Assembly: GCA_023460395.1 (NCBI GenBank)
Contig: JAEWQB010000010.1
Span: 124,001-188,000, forward strand
Source of the DNA: Pseudomonadota bacterium
Lineage (GTDB): Bacteria; Desulfobacterota; Desulfovibrionia; Desulfovibrionales; Desulfovibrionaceae
Reading direction: 5' to 3'
Length of the DNA: 64,000 nt
The notes beneath the pieces are model-generated. The model saw only the letters and a program-made list of their open reading frames with translations, made no database searches and was not told where the DNA came from. A program made the position numbers and the translations under genes. The stretch's first letter is position 1, and each line of letters starts with the position of its first letter. Shown here one piece after another: positions 24,901-33,296 of the stretch.

Positions 24901-26211
24901 TTAGTTCAGCCGTCCGATGACGTTATCTTGAATCCAGTGATCATCGAACCATTCCAGCGGTGTGACCGGCATGCCGGAGATTAAGACTCCATAGTGCAGG
25001 TGGTCGCCGCCAGCCATGCCCGTAAGGCCCGTTTTGCCCAAGATGTCGCCTTTGTTCAGAGTCTGGCCTTGCTGCACGTCAATCTCACTCAAATGGGCAT
25101 AGAGAGTCTGCAAGCCAAGCCCGTGGTCGAGGATGACCACCTCACCGTAAATTCCCATGGTGCCAGCAAAAACAACCTTACCATGGTTGGCTGCGGGCAC
25201 GGGGGCATGCCGCACAGAGGCCAGATCGTGCCCCAAGTGCGTCTGTTCATCCACGGCTTCCCCATTGTAGACATATGTGCGTTTTTCCGCGAAGCCCGCA
25301 CGGTTGGCTGCGTTGGGCAACCGTCTGAACCCGCCGTCCCACAACATGGTGGGCGCGGTCTGGCGACCGATAGTAAAGAGTGCCGCGCGGTTGGCTGCGC
25401 GCAAGTCGCGGTTTACTTTCAAAAAACGCTCAAGGCCGCTCATGGGGCCGGGAAAATCGTTTTCAAATTCCGGCATCTTGGCAGCAAAAAATCCGTCACT
25501 TAAACGAATGGTATCCGTCTTGAACGGGCGGTCCAGCGCATACACACTTAATGGGCGGTCATACACGTTCCCCGCAAGGTCCGTGGCTTCCATACGAGGA
25601 GCGTATTCCTGCACGGTCAGGGAGTAGGGGAACGCGAAGAAACACAGATAACGACCGTCCGCCTGTTGGTAGGCGGGGAAGAAAAGTTCGCCGACTTTAA
25701 CACCGGCGGAAGCGGTTTCCTCAGACACCGTGAAGGCTATAATCCCGGTGCCGCCCCGGCGCACGTATGGTGGCATGGTGCTCACGGAAACACGGGGTGG
25801 GGTGGTGTCCAGACGGTAGGCATATTCGCGGGTGGAGGTGTTTCCCTTGCCGAAGGCGGCAAAAGATCCGTCTGTCGATTTGACGATAAGCTCGAAAGCA
25901 CCTTCCTGAATATTAGCTCCGGCAAGAGGGATGCGTTCATGGACTTCAGCGGGTCTGTCTGTCCATTCTTTTTCAAAGAGGGGGGTGGTGTTGGTGTTTT
26001 TGCGGATAAGCACGGTAAGGCTTTTAATGCCTGAGTCCGCGTCGGTCAGGGAAATTTCCAGCACGGAATTGTGGCTTAAGCGGCCTTCTCCGGGAGTGAC
26101 GGTAATGTCAGGCCCCTGCTGGTCTTTGAAGAGCATGTAGCCGCCTACGCCGCCCACGCCGAGGACGACCAGCAGAAAAAGGGTCAGTAATACACTTTTC
26201 AAATTAGACAT
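24901..26211 (-). CDS. M23-family (LytM) metallopeptidase, membrane-anchored
   Basis: Predicted peptidoglycan endopeptidase or amidase activator. One N-terminal transmembrane segment (about residues 5-28) is followed by about 280 residues of beta-rich extracytoplasmic sequence with Ig-like features (DSGIKSLTVLI, DLAGNVYDRPL), then a C-terminal M23 domain with HLGHDLAS (His and Asp ligands) and DHLHYGVL (HxH). The zinc residues are present, so an active enzyme is likely. The ATG at 26211 has AAGGAAG upstream. 436 residues. It is monocistronic with its own terminator. Confidence 0.88.
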   Translation of the reverse strand: MSNLKSVLLTLFLLVVLGVGGVGGYMLFKDQQGPDITVTPGEGRLSHNSVLEISLTDADSGIKSLTVLIRKNTNTTPLFEKEWTDRPAEVHERIPLAGANIQEGAFELIVKSTDGSFAAFGKGNTSTREYAYRLDTTPPRVSVSTMPPYVRRGGTGIIAFTVSEETASAGVKVGELFFPAYQQADGRYLCFFAFPYSLTVQEYAPRMEATDLAGNVYDRPLSVYALDRPFKTDTIRLSDGFFAAKMPEFENDFPGPMSGLERFLKVNRDLRAANRAALFTIGRQTAPTMLWDGGFRRLPNAANRAGFAEKRTYVYNGEAVDEQTHLGHDLASVRHAPVPAANHGKVVFAGTMGIYGEVVILDHGLGLQTLYAHLSEIDVQQGQTLNKGDILGKTGLTGMAGGDHLHYGVLISGMPVTPLEWFDDHWIQDNVIGRLN

Positions 26212-26325
26212 GATGCTTCCTTGAGAGGCTCGTGATTCGTCGCGAGAAGCGGATAGAGGGTGAATGGCCCGGACGGGGTTCCGGGGAGACAACAAAGATC
26301 TGTGATGCGTTGCAGTAGTGGAAGG

Positions 26326-26754
26326 TTAAACCTGTTCCATGGCATCCATGAGGCTGATGGTGAGTCTGAGGAAATCCGCCTCTGTGAGGATTCCTACCAG
26401 ACATCCGTTTTCCACAACAGGCAGGCATCCGTATTTGTGGCGGAGCAGGGTATCCGCCGCATCCCGGAGGCGTGTTTCCGGGCTTACAGTTAACACGTCG
26501 GGGTGCATGATTTCCGCCACAGGGATGCCGGAATCAATTTCATCTTGCACGGTTCTTTCCACTTCCGCGAAGAGGGAAATTGTCACGGCAAGGATATCCC
26601 GGTGGGTCAGCAGACCCACGAAGCGGCACTGTTGGTCCACTACTGGAATGTGCCGTACGCGTGCCAGATTCATAAGAGACTTGGCGGCTTTCAGAGAATC
26701 CGTCGGTTGCAGAGTGAAAAGATTGACGGACATGAGGTCGCGCACATAGAGCAT
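26326..26754 (-). CDS. Two-CBS-domain protein
   Basis: 142 residues consist of two CBS motifs and nothing else: MLYVRDLMSVNLFTLQPTD... HIPVVD...FVGLLTHRDIL, then VAEIMHPDVLTVSPETRL... CLPVVEN...LVGILTEADFL. Such Bateman modules bind adenine nucleotides and usually act as sensors on partner proteins. The partner is not evident from the neighbours (an M23 peptidase downstream, pcm divergent upstream). ATG 26754 follows AGGAGA. Confidence 0.88.
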   Translation of the reverse strand: MLYVRDLMSVNLFTLQPTDSLKAAKSLMNLARVRHIPVVDQQCRFVGLLTHRDILAVTISLFAEVERTVQDEIDSGIPVAEIMHPDVLTVSPETRLRDAADTLLRHKYGCLPVVENGCLVGILTEADFLRLTISLMDAMEQV

Positions 26755-26949
26755 GGAGTCTCTCCTGAAAGGTATAGGTTCGGGCAATACTCGCATACTG
26801 GGGCCGTTTGTCAAGACGTGCATTTAGTTGACTTGGAAAGAAAAATCTGCTTCTCAAACCGGCACGGCACTAACATTATCCGGGCGAAAGGTTTTGCCCT
26901 TTCCCGGAATCGTACACCGCCGAAACCACGGGAGGGAGTCACCAACGCC

Positions 26950-27588
26950 ATGCTGGACATGCGGCGCAACCGCGAAAGAATGATACGAGAACTGGAAGCA
27001 CGGGGTATCCGGGATATGCGGGTGCTCGGTGCCATGCGTGCCGTGCCGCGCCATCGGTTCGTGCAAGAAGCACTGCGTTTGCAGGCGTATGAGGAGCATC
27101 CTCTTCCCATAGGATATGGGCAAACCATCTCGCAACCCTACATTGTGGCACATATGTCCGAGCAGTTGGAATCTTCGCCGGGCATGAGCGTGCTGGAAGT
27201 GGGCACAGGATCTGGTTTTCAGGCTGCCGTGCTCGCGGAAATGGGGCTGGAAGTTTATTCGGTGGAGCGCATACGCGAATTACACTTCGCCACGCAGAAA
27301 CTGTTGCGGGATTTGCGCTACTACCGTATCCGCTTGAAACTGGACGATGGTACCATGGGCTGGCCGGAAATGGGGCCTTTTGACCGCATAGTGGTAACTG
27401 CGGGGGGGCCTTCCATCCCAGAACCGCTTGTCCACCAATTGGCGGACCCCGGTGTATTGCTTATTCCTGTGGGAAGAAACAAACGCGCACAGCAACTTGT
27501 GCGCATTCGTAAACAGGATGGAGACGTAACGCTGGAGAAACTAGGCGGTGTGGCGTTTGTGGATTTAGTCGGCACACACGGTTGGTAG
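26950..27588 (+). CDS. pcm: Protein-L-isoaspartate O-methyltransferase
   Basis: Repairs isoaspartyl residues in aged proteins using SAM. It has VPRHRFVQEA, LPIGYGQTISQPYIVAHM and the SAM-binding VLEVGTGSGFQAAVLAEMG; 212 residues is normal. Start ATG 26950 is the first in the conserved frame; the GGAGGG ribosome site is somewhat far (13 nt). A DedA/YqaA gene follows after 8 nt, so the two are co-transcribed. Confidence 0.94.
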   Translation: MLDMRRNRERMIRELEARGIRDMRVLGAMRAVPRHRFVQEALRLQAYEEHPLPIGYGQTISQPYIVAHMSEQLESSPGMSVLEVGTGSGFQAAVLAEMGLEVYSVERIRELHFATQKLLRDLRYYRIRLKLDDGTMGWPEMGPFDRIVVTAGGPSIPEPLVHQLADPGVLLIPVGRNKRAQQLVRIRKQDGDVTLEKLGGVAFVDLVGTHGW

Positions 27589-27596
27589 GAGCAAGC

Positions 27597-28178
27597 ATGT
27601 TTCAGCGATTTTTAGATGCGATATGGCGCACGGCTGAGTCGAAGGGAGCACTGCGGGTGCTGGCGGTGGTTTCCTTTACTGAATCTATTTTCTTCCCTAT
27701 TCCACCGGATTTACTGCTTATTCCCATGGCATTGGCGCGTCGAGAACAGGCTTTTCGCCTTGCTGCCGTCTGTCTTGTCGCCTCATTGTTGGGCGGAGTG
27801 TTCGGGTATTGGATTGGATATTACTTCATGGATTTTTTGGGCATGCCCATCGTCCGGTTTTATGGTCTGGAAGAAAATTATTATGTCATCCAGCGGTGGT
27901 ACGCCACATACGATGCATGGGCTGTTGCCGCAGCGGGCCTTACCCCGATTCCATATAAATTATGCACCCTCACCTCCGGGGCTTTTAGAATAGATTTTTG
28001 GGTGTTTCTCATTGCGTCCGCTATTAGCAGAGGATTGCGATTCTTTGTTGTCGCCGGGCTTATTTATATGTTTGGCGAAAAAGTGCGATTTTTTTTGGAA
28101 AAACGCTTCGATCTTGTGCTGATAGGAATGCTTATTTTGGGCATTGCCGGATTTGCGGCACTTACGTTTCTTAACTAA
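27597..28178 (+). CDS. YqaA/DedA-family (VTT domain) inner-membrane protein
   Basis: 193-residue polytopic protein of the SNARE-associated/VTT superfamily. It shows FTESIFFPIPPDLLLIPMAL near the N-terminus, a glycine-rich GGVFGYWIGYYF helix, the LTPIPYKLCTLTSGAFRI motif with conserved Pro residues, and a C-terminal hydrophobic helix. Relatives act in lipid flipping or membrane homeostasis; the exact substrate is unknown. ATG 27597 follows GGAG at 5 nt. A terminator follows. Confidence 0.85.
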   Translation: MFQRFLDAIWRTAESKGALRVLAVVSFTESIFFPIPPDLLLIPMALARREQAFRLAAVCLVASLLGGVFGYWIGYYFMDFLGMPIVRFYGLEENYYVIQRWYATYDAWAVAAAGLTPIPYKLCTLTSGAFRIDFWVFLIASAISRGLRFFVVAGLIYMFGEKVRFFLEKRFDLVLIGMLILGIAGFAALTFLN

Positions 28179-28193
28179 ATGGTATCGTGCCGG

Positions 28194-28213
28194 ACGGGTG
28201 TCCGCCCGTTTTT
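28194..28213 (+). terminator. Short terminator after the YqaA-like gene
   Basis: The stem ACGGG/CCCGT has a 6-nt loop and is followed by TTTTT. The stem is short but GC-rich and ends the pcm-yqaA unit. Confidence 0.55.
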
Positions 28214-28256
28214 ACCAGCCAGTTGCGCTAACATGCCGTCTATGCGGTCAATAGGC

Positions 28257-28284
28257 TTGACGATTGAGCATGGTTGCTTAATCT
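28257..28284 (+). promoter_or_regulatory. Putative sigma-70 promoter upstream of mrp
   Basis: TTGACG, a 16-nt spacer and TAATCT. The predicted start of transcription falls at about 28290, the first base of the structured segment described next. Confidence 0.5.
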
Positions 28285-28287
28285 TCA

Positions 28288-28395
28288 GGGCAGTACGTGA
28301 AGGTCTGGAATCACCTTCAGGTGTTCCAAGTATCGGGAACCGGGCGGGCCTGACTACCCCAGCCAAACGATTCCGCAGACATGGGCATACTGCCC
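28288..28395 (+). ncRNA. Candidate structured leader RNA upstream of mrp
   Basis: An 8-bp perfect long-range helix (GGGCAGTA at 28288 with TACTGCCC at 28388) closes a 108-nt segment that contains internal hairpins: GAAGGT/ACCTTC, GTTCC/GGAAC and a weaker GGC(G)GG/CC(A)GCC-type stem. A multibranch fold starting at the predicted transcription start suggests a cis-acting RNA. I tested it by eye against tRNA-Sec, cobalamin and TPP signatures and none fits. It may be chance folding. Confidence 0.3.
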
Positions 28396-28454
28396 TATCG
28401 ACGAGTCCTTTCTCCGCTCTATGGTGGAGAGCCAATAATAAGGAGAAGAATGTC

Positions 28455-29378
28455 ATGTCTTCATGTAGTGGCTGTTCGTCCTCTTCGGGCGGTTCCGCTG
28501 GCTGCGGCAGCACGCAGCCGGGTGCGGAAAACGCTCCCAGCGCCAAGCAAAATATCCAAGATGCGCTTATCAGTTCCACTTTGGATAAAATTCGATACAA
28601 ACTGTTTATTATGAGCGGCAAAGGCGGAGTGGGCAAAAGCTCCGTTACGGTCAATACGGCTGCGGCACTGGCTGCCAAGGGCTTCAAAGTGGGTATTCTG
28701 GACGTGGATATTCATGGTCCCAGTGTCCCAAACCTGTTGGGTGCCACCCAACTCGGACTTGAAGCGGACCGGGGGGGATTGCTCAATCCCGCACAGGTGA
28801 GCGAAAACCTGTGGGTTGTTTCCATGGATTCTCTGCTCAAAGACAAGGACACCGCAGTGCTCTGGCGCGGCCCTAAGAAAACTGCCGCAATCCGCCAGTT
28901 CGTTTCCGATGTTAACTGGGGTGAGTTGGACTTTTTGCTCATTGATTCCCCTCCCGGAACGGGAGATGAGCATATGACAGTGCTCAAAACCATACCGGAA
29001 GCGTTATGTGTGGTGGTAACAACGCCACAGGAAATTTCTCTGGCTGACGTGCGCAAAGCCATCAATTTCCTGCAATACGCCAACGCGAATGTTTTGGGTG
29101 TGGTGGAGAATATGAGCGGCTTATGCTGTCCGCACTGTGGTGGCGAGATCTCCCTTTTCAAAAAAGGGGGAGGGAAGCAACTTGCGGAACGCTATGGACT
29201 GGAATTCCTTGGCAGTGTCCCGCTGGACCCTGCTACGGTGGTTGCCGCCGATAAGGGAATTCCCGTGGTGTTGCTGGAAGAGGAGTCGCACGCCAAGGCA
29301 GGATTTTTGAATCTGGCAGACGCCATTGTCGCCGCAGTGGACCGGAGCTTGGAAGCCATAGCGACACATCACGAGTAG
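28455..29378 (+). CDS. mrp: Mrp/NBP35-type iron-sulfur carrier ATPase
   Basis: P-loop ATPase that carries Fe-S clusters to apoproteins. A Cys/Ser/Gly-rich N-terminus (CSGCSSSSGGSAGCGS) precedes the deviant Walker A GKGGVGKSS near residue 58, then LDVDIHGPSVP, the LLIDSPPGTGDEH motif, and a C-terminal CCPHC for the bridging cluster. 307 residues. The extra N-terminal Cys residues resemble Nbp35-like proteins. ATG 28455 follows AAGGAG. It has its own promoter and leader. Confidence 0.93.
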   Translation: MSSCSGCSSSSGGSAGCGSTQPGAENAPSAKQNIQDALISSTLDKIRYKLFIMSGKGGVGKSSVTVNTAAALAAKGFKVGILDVDIHGPSVPNLLGATQLGLEADRGGLLNPAQVSENLWVVSMDSLLKDKDTAVLWRGPKKTAAIRQFVSDVNWGELDFLLIDSPPGTGDEHMTVLKTIPEALCVVVTTPQEISLADVRKAINFLQYANANVLGVVENMSGLCCPHCGGEISLFKKGGGKQLAERYGLEFLGSVPLDPATVVAADKGIPVVLLEEESHAKAGFLNLADAIVAAVDRSLEAIATHHE

Positions 29379-29479
29379 CGGACACGTGGTGGTCGGTACG
29401 CGGAACATCCGTTTCGGCCACCACGATTTGAACCAGTTAGGCGTGCGGGGTGAGCATAAGAACGCCACGAGGTCTTGGG

Positions 29480-30082
29480 ATGCATAGCTACAAGAGATAT
29501 GAGGGAAGATGGAGAAAGGGCCTGTTTCTTTTTCTCTGTGTTGTTACCTCGCTTGTGGCTGTTTCTATGGCATGGGGGCAGACGATTTATTACTGGAAAG
29601 ATGCCAAAGGCATTTACCATTTTTACCGCACCCCACCTCAAGGCTTTACCATTCGCGGAAATCCCGGCAAGGTTTCCAGACAGCAACTGGACCGCAAGAC
29701 GCTGCACCGGCTGGCCGAAAGGTTAGGAAAACGCCACAGTGTGGACCCGCACCTTATCCGCGCGGTCATTAAAGTGGAATCTGACTACGATCCCAAGGTG
29801 GTTTCCCGCGCGGGAGCGCAGGGACTCATGCAGATTATGCCGGAAACACAGAAGGATTTGGGGCTGGAGAATCCGTTTGACCCTGTGGAGAATATGGATG
29901 CCGGAGTGCGGTATCTGCGCATGATGCTGGATCGGTTCAAGGACATCCGGCTTGCTCTGGCAGCGTATAACGCGGGACCGGCTGCTGTGGAGAAATATGA
30001 CGGCATCCCGCCCTTTGCTGAAACAAGGAAGTATGTTACCAACGTGCTGACTCAGTACCGCAACAACGTAAAGGCCCAATAG
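29480..30082 (+). CDS. Lytic transglycosylase (SLT domain) with DUF4124-like N-terminus
   Basis: Secreted murein-cleaving enzyme. A signal peptide covers about residues 1-35 (ending near AWGQ), followed by YYWKDAKGIYHFYRTPP, a DUF4124-like segment, and then the SLT fold: IRAVIKVESDYDPKVVSRAGAQGLMQIMP with the catalytic Glu, LGLENPFDPVENM and ALAAYNAGP. 200 residues. ATG 29480 has GAGG 7 nt upstream; GTG 29450 is an alternative. The gene leads a run with pgsA 2 nt after its stop. Confidence 0.9.
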   Translation: MHSYKRYEGRWRKGLFLFLCVVTSLVAVSMAWGQTIYYWKDAKGIYHFYRTPPQGFTIRGNPGKVSRQQLDRKTLHRLAERLGKRHSVDPHLIRAVIKVESDYDPKVVSRAGAQGLMQIMPETQKDLGLENPFDPVENMDAGVRYLRMMLDRFKDIRLALAAYNAGPAAVEKYDGIPPFAETRKYVTNVLTQYRNNVKAQ

Positions 30083-30084
30083 CC

Positions 30085-30651
30085 ATGTTTAATCTCGCCA
30101 ACAAAATTACCCTTGCCCGTATTTTCATTGTCCCCTTTATTGTTTTTCTTCTCTATTTTCCCAGCCGGCTTACCTGTTTTATCGCCTTTGTGCTGTTTGC
30201 GGTGGCTTCCGCCAGTGACATGCTGGATGGCTTTATCGCCCGCCGGGAAGGGCTTGTGACCAGTTTCGGTAAATTTTTGGACCCGCTGGCAGACAAACTG
30301 CTTATTAGTTCCGTTCTGGTTATGCTATCCTGTCTAGGATGGGTTCCCGCGTGGATTACCATTGTTATCATTTGCCGGGAACTGGTAGTAACCGGGTTGC
30401 GGGCCGTTGCTGCGGACGAGGGTATTGTCATCGCCGCCGACCGGTTCGGTAAACTAAAAACCATTCTCCAGATGCTCGCCTGTGGGCCGCTTATCATCCA
30501 TTACCCTTTACTGGGTATCCCGGTGCATGAGTTAGGAGAGATTCTCCTTTACATGGCCCTTGTCCTAACTGTATTTTCTGGAGGAAACTACCTTTTTGGT
30601 TTCTATAGGAACTGGCAGAGGGAATCTGCCGGTATAAAGCAAACCAACTGA
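30085..30651 (+). CDS. pgsA: CDP-diacylglycerol--glycerol-3-phosphate 3-phosphatidyltransferase
   Basis: Makes phosphatidylglycerol phosphate in the inner membrane. The CDP-alcohol phosphatidyltransferase signature is complete: SDMLDGFIARREGLVTSFGKFLDPLADK, with the conserved Asp residues. It has 188 residues and about five membrane helices. It follows the transglycosylase gene by 2 nt and shares its transcription unit. Confidence 0.94.
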   Translation: MFNLANKITLARIFIVPFIVFLLYFPSRLTCFIAFVLFAVASASDMLDGFIARREGLVTSFGKFLDPLADKLLISSVLVMLSCLGWVPAWITIVIICRELVVTGLRAVAADEGIVIAADRFGKLKTILQMLACGPLIIHYPLLGIPVHELGEILLYMALVLTVFSGGNYLFGFYRNWQRESAGIKQTN

Positions 30652-30763
30652 TCTGCGGCGGGAAATCCGACACACTTTTCTCCCGCTAAAAACCGCCGCC
30701 GCGCACGCGTCCCCGGCATGGTCCGGTGTCATTGCGCGGGGCGATTTGCCTCCGGGGGTGGCC

Positions 30764-31036
30764 ATGGGGGAACATGAGGCGTTGCAAAGCAGGCTGCGGA
30801 ACTGTCTGCAAACCATTCTGGAGCTGGAACCGGACCTTGACGGTCTGGAACTGGGACATGACCTTATGAAGGAGTTTGATACCCTCAAATCCTTCATGGA
30901 AAAGCTGAATGTCGTAGAACTACAGGAAGATGATGTGCGCCGCATAGAAATTGCTACCGCGAATTTCCTTGAGGAACTTAAAGGACCATTGGCCAGCCTG
31001 CGTGAACGCGGCCTTGCCCGCGGGTTCCTGCAATAG
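30764..31036 (+). CDS. Small hypothetical helical protein
   Basis: 90 residues, acidic and strongly helical (LELEPDLDGLELGHDLMKEFDTLKSFMEKLNVVELQEDDVRRIE), probably forming a coiled coil. No signal peptide and no family I can name. I place the start at ATG 30764, preceded by a G-rich stretch; GTG 30758 is also possible. It sits 2 nt before the ftsB-like gene, so a division or envelope role is suggested only by position. Confidence 0.65.
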   Translation: MGEHEALQSRLRNCLQTILELEPDLDGLELGHDLMKEFDTLKSFMEKLNVVELQEDDVRRIEIATANFLEELKGPLASLRERGLARGFLQ

Positions 31037-31038
31037 TC

Positions 31039-31365
31039 ATGTTTTGGAAGCGCGTACTTCTTGGGGCGTCTATTACCCTGAATATTTTTTTGTTGGTCAG
31101 AATGCTCGCCAGCGATCAGGGTGTCTTCGCATATCGAGAATTGAAAAGCGAATACAATGCGCTGGCCCTACGTCTGGCAGATCAGGAACAGCGTAATGTG
31201 GCATTGAGTCAGGAAATTCGGCTGCTGCAATCCGACCCTGAATATTTGGAGAACGTCATCCGGCAGCGGATGAATTTTGTTAGGGATAACGAAATATTGT
31301 ACATATTCCCAGACGACGCCGAAGAGGGCGCGGCAGGAGCCGTTCAGGATGAAGGCAAAAATTAG
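31039..31365 (+). CDS. FtsB/DivIC-type septum formation initiator
   Basis: 108-residue bitopic protein with one N-terminal transmembrane helix (about 5-24) and a following coiled coil (ELKSEYNALALRLADQEQRN...), then the DPEYLENVIRQRMNFVRDNEI motif typical of FtsB/DivIC (PF04977). It probably links FtsL and FtsQ in the divisome. It lies 2 nt downstream of the small helical protein gene and overlaps the next gene by 17 nt. Confidence 0.85.
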   Translation: MFWKRVLLGASITLNIFLLVRMLASDQGVFAYRELKSEYNALALRLADQEQRNVALSQEIRLLQSDPEYLENVIRQRMNFVRDNEILYIFPDDAEEGAAGAVQDEGKN

Positions 31366-32314
31366 ATGGTATCAGGAAGTGCTGGAACTGGAGCCCAGTT
31401 CCAAGGTGTTCTTTCCCTTGGCCAAACTGTTTGCCGAAAATGGACAGTACGCCGAAGCGGTCGCCTCGTTGCGGCAGGGGCTGGAAAGGCACCCGGAACA
31501 CTTTGAAGCCAGAATGTTGCTCATCGATTGCCTTGGAAATCTTGGTGCGCAGGATCAGCTTGTGGCGGAGGTTCGTGCCATTGGCTCTGTTTTGCAGCAG
31601 CATCCTCTTTTTTGGCAGCGTTGGGCTTCTTCCCTGACAGACGTTCCCCAACAAAAAGACGCCGCACTGGCTCTTTCCTTCCTTTCCGCATCGTTCAGCG
31701 AACGCGGTGTTTCGTGGACCGCCGTTATTGAAGCGGGTTTGCGCAATGTGCTAGCCCACGCGGGAACGCCCACAGCGACCTCCCGTGCCCCACGGACGGG
31801 TACTCCCGAAATTTCCGCCATGGCGACTGAGCCGGACGACGAGGTGGTGGAAGACGACCTCGTTCATCCCGCACCGGGCCGCGAGGGCGGGCAAGACGAC
31901 ACGGGAAGCCGGGGGGCTGTGCCGCGCAGCCATGCTCGTATTGCCGATGAAGAGCACCCCGTTCGCCTGCCCCAGCATACGAGCGAAGAGCATGGGGACG
32001 AGGATGACGACGCGGAAGCGGAACCGTTTTCTCTGCGGACGTTTTCCATGGCGCAGGTGCTGGCAGAGCAGGGAGATGTTAAAGGAGCACTTGAAATTTG
32101 TGACGAACTGGAAACCGCAGAACTGACAGCCACGGAGCGGAGTCGGATTCAGGAATTCAGAAAAATGCTCCTTTCTCCCAAAGCCGCTGTGGCAGAAGGT
32201 GACTCAACGGCTTCAGGCACGGCAGGTGCGCTGCCTCTTCAGGGCAAAAACAAACTTATCCTTACTCTCGAATCATTGGCGGAACGCTTGGAAGCCCGTG
32301 CGGCACGACCATGA
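31349..32314 (+). CDS. TPR-repeat protein with acidic linker
   Basis: 321 residues. An N-terminal TPR-like array (WYQEVLELEPSSKVFFPLAKLFAENGQYAEAVASLRQGLERHP) is followed by a long acidic low-complexity stretch (about 145-230) and a last helical repeat (FSMAQVLAEQGDVKGALEICDELE). There is no signal peptide, so it is cytoplasmic. ATG 31349 lies inside the end of ftsB, with GGAG upstream. Function unknown; it is probably a scaffold for envelope or division proteins by its position. Confidence 0.75.
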   Translation: MKAKIRWYQEVLELEPSSKVFFPLAKLFAENGQYAEAVASLRQGLERHPEHFEARMLLIDCLGNLGAQDQLVAEVRAIGSVLQQHPLFWQRWASSLTDVPQQKDAALALSFLSASFSERGVSWTAVIEAGLRNVLAHAGTPTATSRAPRTGTPEISAMATEPDDEVVEDDLVHPAPGREGGQDDTGSRGAVPRSHARIADEEHPVRLPQHTSEEHGDEDDDAEAEPFSLRTFSMAQVLAEQGDVKGALEICDELETAELTATERSRIQEFRKMLLSPKAAVAEGDSTASGTAGALPLQGKNKLILTLESLAERLEARAARP

Positions 32315-32392
32315 ACACGCGGTGTTTGTGTTGTTGCCACGGGAACTCCACCCCCGTTGGAAAATCAAGGTACCTTTTTCAGGAGTGAATTC

Positions 32393-33280
32393 GTGCGCCG
32401 TTTGATACTCTTGGCCGCTCTGGCGGCATACGCTGTTTCGCTCGCAGGTTGCGGGCAGACTACAAAGAATGTCTGGAAGGACACCCGGAAATATTACCGG
32501 GAATATTTAAACACCCCCGCGACTCTGGCCTTTGAATCCGCAGGCGCGGAACCGGCGGAAGAACGTCTCGCAAAGGTGTTTTTGCCTGTGGGACTCGCAC
32601 TTGAGTCGTTCCGCCGCGACTTGCAGGGACAAGATAGTTTCCCGCAGGAAGGGTGGGCGGAAGGCATGCTTTCCAAGTATCCGTGGCTCGACGGTATTGC
32701 CGTTATTTCTCCTGAAATGACCACCTATCTTCAGGTGCCCGGTTTTACTATGAAGCCTCTGGACTTCGCGCCTCTCTTTGTGGAGGATGCCGCGCGGGCT
32801 GCGCGTGAATTGCGCGGAACTGCGCAGGATACGCCGCTCGGACCGGAAGTGCTTGTTGGCAATCCGTTCTTTGCGAATAACGAATTCAAAGGACTTGTTA
32901 TCGCCTATTTCGATCCTCGCAAGCTGGTTTCTTCTCTTTGTCCAGACCCGGCCCGGCTTGTTATGCTGGACGGTTCCATGCTTCTCTGGTCGGGCCATTA
33001 TGTTATCGACGCCACGCCCTTACAAGGGGTGGACTGGGATGCTGCCTTGGTCAGTGATTCGTCTGGAACTGCCAAGAATTCGATTGGTGAATTTTTATGG
33101 GTAGTGAAATATCTGGGGGCTATGCCGCTGGTTTTTGCCGCAACGGTGGATGAATTTCCCATACAGTCAGCGGCGGAAAGCGATGAGCTGTCTTCCGTTC
33201 CCGCAAGTGTGACCGTAAAAACCTCCCCGGCGTCCGAACACCCCGAAGGGGCGGCTCTCCCCCTGTCGCAGGAGCAGTAG
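32393..33280 (+). CDS. Predicted lipoprotein, possible Cache-like sensor domain
   Basis: 295 residues. The signal peptide RRLILLAALAAYAVSLAGC ends in an LAGC lipobox, so the mature protein is lipid-anchored at Cys19. The mature part has YPWLDGIAVISPEMTTYLQVPG and a later LVMLDGSMLLWSG segment, which resembles extracytoplasmic sensor folds, but I cannot name a family. The start is GTG 32393 with AGGAG 7 nt upstream. The C-terminal 35 residues are Ser/Pro-rich. Confidence 0.7.
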   Translation: MRRLILLAALAAYAVSLAGCGQTTKNVWKDTRKYYREYLNTPATLAFESAGAEPAEERLAKVFLPVGLALESFRRDLQGQDSFPQEGWAEGMLSKYPWLDGIAVISPEMTTYLQVPGFTMKPLDFAPLFVEDAARAARELRGTAQDTPLGPEVLVGNPFFANNEFKGLVIAYFDPRKLVSSLCPDPARLVMLDGSMLLWSGHYVIDATPLQGVDWDAALVSDSSGTAKNSIGEFLWVVKYLGAMPLVFAATVDEFPIQSAAESDELSSVPASVTVKTSPASEHPEGAALPLSQEQ

Positions 33281-33296
33281 GTCAATGGAGGACAGA

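Noticed and set aside
28288..28395. tRNA-Sec (selC), because of the 8-bp closing helix
   Set aside because: No T arm (TTCGANT loop) precedes the 3' strand and no loop carries a TCA anticodon.
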